Source of the DNA: RGIG4097 sp964367645
GTDB taxonomy: Bacteria; Bacillota; Clostridia; Christensenellales; CAG-917
Reading direction: 5' to 3'
Length of the DNA: 19,197 nt
Assembly (NCBI GenBank): GCA_964367645.1
Contig: CAYIYN010000021.1
Span: 1 to 19,197, forward strand
The translations under genes and the position numbers were made by a program. Shown piece after piece: positions 15,301-19,197 of the stretch; the stretch's first letter is position 1, and every line of letters begins with the position of its first letter. A model generated the notes under the pieces. That model was given only the letters and a program-made list of their open reading frames with translations. It ran no database searches and had not been told where the DNA came from.

Positions 15301-18300
15301 CAGCGGCTATTTCCACCGTACCCGTAATAAGATTGCTTACGGTGAATCCTCTGCCCGTGCGGTAACTGCCGCTCTTATATTCAGTGCCGGCCAAAGGAGA
15401 AGAAGGTGAGTTGAACGAAGCAAACATATTGGAATTGTCAAACGTCTTGTATAGTTTGCCACCCGTCGCGTTGTTGAGAATGATAGTAAGACCGCGTTTT
15501 GCAATGGAGCCTTTGACAGGCGTGACAACAACACCCGTATAGGTGTAGTTGGATGTATCGGTGATGGTCACGTCAACTTTGATATCGTACACGCCTCCTG
15601 CCGCTGAAACGTTTGCATTGTTAAAGCGGTAGTTGGCAACAACGCTTGCAACACCGGGAGTTGCGGCGCCGCCGTTTGTGGATTCAAAAGTAATAAGCGA
15701 GGAACTGAGCGTTGCAACAGAGTTGGCGTCAAAGCCCTTATCGATGATATAGTTCGTGGTTTGATTGTTGACTTTAACTTGAACCTGCGATTTTGTTATC
15801 GAATAACCGTGTGAAGACGTCGCGCCGGTATCTCCAAGATCACTACCCGACAATTCATAGTTTCCGAGCACAGGTCCGCCTGTCGCGCCCGCGTTTCCGC
15901 CTTCGTGACTTCCGCTGACGCTTGAACCTGATAATACTGCTGTATAATTGCCGGCGTTTGTCTTTCTTATATTCGCGATTGAGAAACTTAACGTTTCCGT
16001 GAGCAACACGCCATTAACAGAGAACGTGCCGTTGTCGCCGTTTGTCGTAAGCGTTCCGTTTGTGCGTTCAATCTGTGTCGGCACTCCGGTACCGGACAAA
16101 CCTGCATAATAGGTAATTTTTGAAATGCCGGGGCCGCGCTGAGAGCCTGTGTAAACATAACTCGTGCCGTCCCAAGTAATAGATATCGGGCAAGGCAAAA
16201 TGGTGAACGTCGCCGTTGCACCCGATTGCTCCGTGTTGCTGAACGTATAGTTGCCGGTGGTGATTATCGAAGTGGCGGCGGTTCTGTAGGCATGCATAGA
16301 CGTGCCTGCGCCGTTTGCTTCAACCGTATAAGTTCCGGCATTGACAGCACTTGTAAAGAAGGTGCTTTCACCGCCGACAGATGACAAATCTATTTCAAGT
16401 GTATCGTTGTAATAAATCCTTGAATTGTTGCCTTGGCCCGTTACACCTCCGTCGGTTATGGTAAACGTAAAGTAGTGTTTGGTTCCGTCATAATAGATAG
16501 TGCCCGTCGGTGCAGTAACTCCAAACGATATCTGTTTTTGCACAATCGTCCAGTCCTTGCTTACCGAGTTAGAGGATCCAGTGCTACTGGTTGAAATGGT
16601 ATAGTTTCCGCTTGTCGAAACGGACAAAGTCACGCTGTACGGACTGCCGATGCTGTGTGTGGTGTTGCCGTTGACGTGACCTGCACTTGAAACAGTCAAA
16701 GCGTTGTTAGAAAATGCGCTAAGGGAAACATAGTTTCCGCTCGCTGTCACAAGAGATGAATTTTCGCTCCCCTTAAAACCGCTGACCGAAACGTTTGATA
16801 CTCCCTGATGAGAGGTGTTGTAAGTGTATGGCGAAGTGCCCGCTGTCATGGTGAACGTTGCGGTAAGATTGGCTTTATTGACCGTTACGGTAGAAGTTTT
16901 TGAAGTCAGAGTATAGTTATTATTCGGACTTGACGTACCCGTAAGGGCGGAATTCACAGTCAGAGAAGTACTACCTGCATTTTTGACGTAATAACGTACG
17001 GTATAGGTATACACCATGGGGGTATCTTCGGAGTATCTGTTGTATTTCAAGTCATCTGCAATCGGCGAAACACCGGATGTAATCATTGTGTAATACAATC
17101 CGTTTGTCGATTTTGTTTCACTTGTATCGAACTCGGCTACGTAACTCGCGTCGCCGTAATTTGTCGTGCCGAACTTTAGATTGGTTTGGTTGTCAGCCGC
17201 GTTGGACACTGTAACATCAGCATAGTGGGTGAAATAGCCACTGTACTCATTGGAGCCGTTGTGCCCCGAAGATGATGTTGTGGCTAATGTGCGTTTTTTG
17301 ATTGTCCACTGGAACGCGCTTCCGCCTGCGGCTGTGCTATCCACTTTGCCCAAAACACCCTTTTGACTGTTGCTTGAATAATACCAAATAACCGCTTCAG
17401 TGTGGTAACTGCCGGCGTCTTTGCCAAAGTTAGGGGTAATTTCATCTTCTGTGTGGCTGTCTTGTAATTGGTAATAGGTGGTCTTATAGTCAAGTCCTGT
17501 GGTTTCATTAATTTGTTTTTCACCGCCCATGCCGCTTATGGGAACAACTCTTTCCAAGCCGTTATAGATGACGTTATTGACCATTACCGCCGCTTTGTAG
17601 AAAATGAGCACGTTTCCAGAAGACGCTGCATCAGCGTCAATGAAAAATTGGTTGGTGCCGACAACTGCAGGCACATTAATTGTGAGTCCACTCGGAGTAA
17701 AGGCTGCAATATACAAATAGCGGCCGTTGGTTGTTTCGCTGAAGTAATCAATTCCGTATGCCACTGCATAAATACGAGATACTTCAACGAGTCCGTCGCC
17801 ATCGGCATCGTTGCTCGCATTGTCGTCACTTAACCAAACAAGGCTGCTTTTCAAGTTAATGCTGCTGTCGGTGGTATGAGCAATTATCTTCCAACGTTCC
17901 AAATCCATTGAAACGTCGATGTCGTTACCTGTTCCATATGTGAAGTTTGTGGATGTTGAATACACAAAATAATATCCCGTTGCCGCAGAGCCTGTTGAAT
18001 ATGAAACGCCGTTTGCGGTGTACGTTCCCCAGTCGCCGTTTGCGTTTTGGACATAGTCGATCTCTTCAACATTGTTCCACGCCGTTATATATGCCGCCCA
18101 TGTGAAGTATTGGGTGGTGTCAATCATTACACGGTTTTCGCCTTCGAGATCGGCGAGGCCAACCTCGACGTCAACACCTTCAACATTAATTGTCTTTGTG
18201 TTGGCTGCGTATTGCGACGCCGTGATGAACAAATTCCAAGTTGCGGTCAAAGTGGACATATTCGACGGACTACAGTTTTGAATTTGATCGTTTGTGAAGC

Positions 18301-19197
18301 CCTGCACCCAATAACTTGAATGGGTGAACGTGCCTTCCGAAAAGCCGATTATACCGCCGCGGTCGGATGTGCCGGTGACGTCGCCGCGCACGAAGTAGCA
18401 GTTTTCTACGGAAGCAGTTCCGCCGCTTGTTGTATAACCCGAACCGTTGTATCCGACAATCCCGCCGACGTGCTGTCCGCCCGAAACGTTGGACTCATAA
18501 GCAAGCATATTTTTTATGGTAATATAAGGGGCGGAAGCGTCGGTTGCGTTGTCAATGCTGCCGACAACGCCGCCGACTCTGTCGACGTTGTTCGTATCCG
18601 TGCCGCCGTAAACGTTGCCGCGCACGAACATATTGTTGTTGCTCCATTTTGTTTCACCGGTGATTTCGTACGCGTCGATAGCGCCGATAACGCCGCCAAC
18701 TCCGCCATTACTACCGTTTGCCATTACTGTGCCTGCATTTGAGCCCGTGGCTTGTAGGGTGGTTATTGCGCCTTCGGTCGAACTTTGATACGCAAAATAA
18801 TTGTTTGTGAACTCGGTGGCTACGCCGCCTTCGTTGGGAGGTTTAAAGCCGGGAAGAACGGTTCCAAACTCGGGGTATTTATTGTTAACGTTGCCTGACG
18901 TGATATACCCTATCGCACCGCCGATTGCCGTGTTTCCGCCAAAAGTGATGCTTGCAGTGTTGATAAAGCGCGCATTGTCCACCTTGCCTGTTGCCATGCC
19001 GATAACGCCGCCCGCATAATTGTTTGCATTGAGTGCGCCGCTGTTGCTAAACGTAACGAAGCCCTCCTCGGCGGTGACGATGCTGCCCACACCTTGTGAA
19101 CCGTCGATTGTGCCGTACATCAAGCCGATGACGCCGCCGAGATAGCTGTCGGGTGCCGCCGCCGTAACGCTGCCGGAGTTTGTGAACATAGTAATGC
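12326..19197 (-). CDS. Giant GLUG/MBG-domain surface protein (partial, N-terminus beyond window)
   Basis: At least 2289 codons are open to the right edge; the reading frame continues past the ATG at 19189, so that is not the start. In N-to-C order: GLUG repeats (VGGVIG/VGGIVGY type) to about residue 286; a part with an acidic D-N-D-A-D-G-D-G loop near residue 460; about seven MBG-like units between residues 540 and 1420, recognisable by joints such as WTIKKR, TVTVNKANL, WTIVQKQ, FTILPCP, YSITKSQV and GSIAKRG; an unassigned part with one helical segment (about 1660-1703); a second GLUG block introduced by FEGTFGGVYNGNGYTIDGL (about 1796-1987); and an unassigned tail of about 300 residues. Such proteins are secreted adhesin-like fibres. 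The C-terminus (TPTWLTKDNA) has no LPXTG or membrane anchor, so attachment must be N-terminal or non-covalent. The gene ends 93 bases before the SipW-type unit. Confidence 0.85.
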   Translation of the reverse strand, partial: ITMFTNSGSVTAAAPDSYLGGVIGLMYGTIDGSQGVGSIVTAEEGFVTFSNSGALNANNYAGGVIGMATGKVDNARFINTASITFGGNTAIGGAIGYITSGNVNNKYPEFGTVLPGFKPPNEGGVATEFTNNYFAYQSSTEGAITTLQATGSNAGTVMANGSNGGVGGVIGAIDAYEITGETKWSNNNMFVRGNVYGGTDTNNVDRVGGVVGSIDNATDASAPYITIKNMLAYESNVSGGQHVGGIVGYNGSGYTTSGGTASVENCYFVRGDVTGTSDRGGIIGFSEGTFTHSSYWVQGFTNDQIQNCSPSNMSTLTATWNLFITASQYAANTKTINVEGVDVEVGLADLEGENRVMIDTTQYFTWAAYITAWNNVEEIDYVQNANGDWGTYTANGVSYSTGSAATGYYFVYSTSTNFTYGTGNDIDVSMDLERWKIIAHTTDSSINLKSSLVWLSDDNASNDADGDGLVEVSRIYAVAYGIDYFSETTNGRYLYIAAFTPSGLTINVPAVVGTNQFFIDADAASSGNVLIFYKAAVMVNNVIYNGLERVVPISGMGGEKQINETTGLDYKTTYYQLQDSHTEDEITPNFGKDAGSYHTEAVIWYYSSNSQKGVLGKVDSTAAGGSAFQWTIKKRTLATTSSSGHNGSNEYSGYFTHYADVTVSNAADNQTNLKFGTTNYGDASYVAEFDTSETKSTNGLYYTMITSGVSPIADDLKYNRYSEDTPMVYTYTVRYYVKNAGSTSLTVNSALTGTSSPNNNYTLTSKTSTVTVNKANLTATFTMTAGTSPYTYNTSHQGVSNVSVSGFKGSENSSLVTASGNYVSLSAFSNNALTVSSAGHVNGNTTHSIGSPYSVTLSVSTSGNYTISTSSTGSSNSVSKDWTIVQKQISFGVTAPTGTIYYDGTKHYFTFTITDGGVTGQGNNSRIYYNDTLEIDLSSVGGESTFFTSAVNAGTYTVEANGAGTSMHAYRTAATSIITTGNYTFSNTEQSGATATFTILPCPISITWDGTSYVYTGSQRGPGISKITYYAGLSGTGVPTQIERTNGTLTTNGDNGTFSVNGVLLTETLSFSIANIRKTNAGNYTAVLSGSSVSGSHEGGNAGATGGPVLGNYELSGSDLGDTGATSSHGYSITKSQVQVKVNNQTTNYIIDKGFDANSVATLSSSLITFESTNGGAATPGVASVVANYRFNNANVSAAGGVYDIKVDVTITDTSNYTYTGVVVTPVKGSIAKRGLTIILNNATGGKLYKTFDNSNMFASFNSPSSPLAGTEYKSGSYRTGRGFTVSNLITGTVEIAAVFVEYQADRRTFDTFINGVSMINDVYDIYNDYIDAKCLQFTLTESAYSGGSDNYFIQTVKLKDNSEVGTQTVASHNDNIVIKDSGNTSTTTTITIGGNSYKVLNATNSPTIDITIKKYSAQANYSNTTQSYANADNTYNKDWKPVGGSLNLPSGWSSNVKLAVLNTWLFELPQNVSGFSTYDQYAKYTNTNNPDGITYSAYKTLYTNGLLETGTNGGFSPNFGENLIYAREISKYTRISGTTGNTNSGLQAKLTSTNGMHLNVQLRNQPSLIIGYFVDNQGYEVGSLAGLLLATEYYKGSLTPQNESGTLPTESILYVPNWLAGYNGQNGDSTDGVPSTYPVYNASAEDPENRDTTASTPQNTTWNEYVELFRDYLYDKYYALSTLELEADKIAQAQAIADSLEFSSYMDGAVEKPECWHYYIESVVTTVTNPYTQFVQVSDISGVFSASDILVLNEQFGLNNWGVENSDGETAWVSNIVAVGVDGSTVTEGTAVTILGSLFEGTFGGVYNGNGYTIDGLTIIAVVEANESYEATRTYSAGMFARLSAGADVYGVNLRNLNLQVYDYAGNLGVLNVGGLIGLNQSTHNITDVSVHGNVNVYAYNENTVVNVGGIIGLSLASVVEQYSTYTPTVNNSISMVTLNIEGGVINAGGIAGAMKNGEVLVDIVSMSEVYLRAASGEAGGFVGEIVPATTTATTNSETGVTTVSWYTGSALSLNAEAVASVLPTTNLNSAYLVNGVYTVDGTTYTAVNKAIGNQSATDTLTSGQGVYAKTYTTLYTGSYTAYLYDGRFIYVGVNYSDNSVTTTVVGSKGTYDVMSDFNSQILDESQDANIDRSRQSLRLKDVIDVYLLGYKLTKTALSTSETPVGVALKTEAEFFGTYAYSKAQSSWVVGEANGTDTNRIGIAYQTHVSLLRMFNFMNFSLNRNVTFYTGHENKAVNEAFSGSVDNEKTVDEETVTYTINVRTSSQVTLAMFANQTTTPTWLTKDNA
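13230..13805 (-). repeat. C-terminal GLUG repeat block
   Basis: The block opens with the classic lead-in F-x-G-T-F-G-G-V-Y-N-G-N-G-Y-T-I-D-G-L, followed by VGGLIGLN, VGGIIGLS, AGGIAGAM and AGGFVGEI at spacings of about 35-50 residues. This is the usual beta-helix-like GLUG arrangement. Confidence 0.7.
14930..17570 (-). repeat. Array of about seven MBG-like (immunoglobulin-type) coding units
   Basis: Recurring patterns are 'Y-x-G...' openings (VIYNGLERVVP, IYYDGTKHYF, YVYTGSQRGP), 'AGTYTV' or 'AGNYTA' centres, 'GNYTFS/GNYELS' strands and basic joints of the kind [WFY]-[ST]-I-x-K. The joints fall near 17295, 16875, 16540, 16190, 15790, 15495 and 14950, so units span about 100-180 codons. DNA identity between units is low. 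Confidence 0.65.
18330..19197 (-). repeat. N-terminal-side GLUG repeat block, open at the window edge
   Basis: LGGVIGLMYG, AGGVIGMATG, IGGAIGYITSG, VGGVIGAID, VGGVVGSID, VGGIVGYNGSG and RGGIIGFSEG occur every 30-50 residues, interleaved with 'F-x-N-S/T-G/A-S' strands. Each is a GLUG-type turn. Confidence 0.7.

Overview
The window most likely comes from a member of the Bacillota, probably an uncultured Clostridia-like gut or animal-associated bacterium. The grounds are strong GGAGG-type ribosome binding sites, a YtqB/MnmM-family tRNA methyltransferase, SipW-type (TasA/camelysin-like) signal peptides, a lipoprotein built from InlB-B-like repeats, and a giant GLUG/MBG surface protein. The standard bacterial code fits, with TAA, TAG and TGA all used as stops. 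Taxonomy is inferred from gene families only. All eight genes lie on the minus strand, so the window is read from right to left. No tRNA, rRNA, CRISPR array, transposase or intergenic gap over 300 bases is seen.

Right part (12326-19197): the 3' portion of one very large gene, at least 2289 codons, open at the right edge. Its product is almost all beta-strand: GLUG repeats, about seven MBG-like immunoglobulin-type units, an unassigned part with one helical stretch, a second GLUG block and an unassigned tail. It has no C-terminal LPXTG or membrane anchor.

Middle (9498-12317): a promoter region with two overlapping candidates, then three short secreted-protein genes. Two encode SipW-type 'AWF' signal proteins that look distantly related to each other. 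The third encodes a small BspA-type leucine-rich-repeat protein with a variant of the same signal. A hairpin terminator at 9498-9520 closes the unit. I infer a surface or matrix locus; no SipW peptidase gene is visible here.

Left-middle (3818-9459): a second unit with its own near-consensus promoter, which carries a 12-base palindrome between -35 and -10. It drives a membrane-anchored PI-PLC-like phosphodiesterase. One base after that gene's stop begins a 1444-residue lipoprotein with about 13 InlB-B/Flg_new-like repeats and a C-terminal domain of about 390 residues that looks propeller-like.

Left end (1-3751): two cytoplasmic genes, mnmM (tRNA wobble-uridine methylation) and a GH38 alpha-mannosidase, then a strong bidirectional hairpin terminator at 25-60. 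They look like housekeeping and carbohydrate genes beside the surface-protein loci; no functional link is evident.
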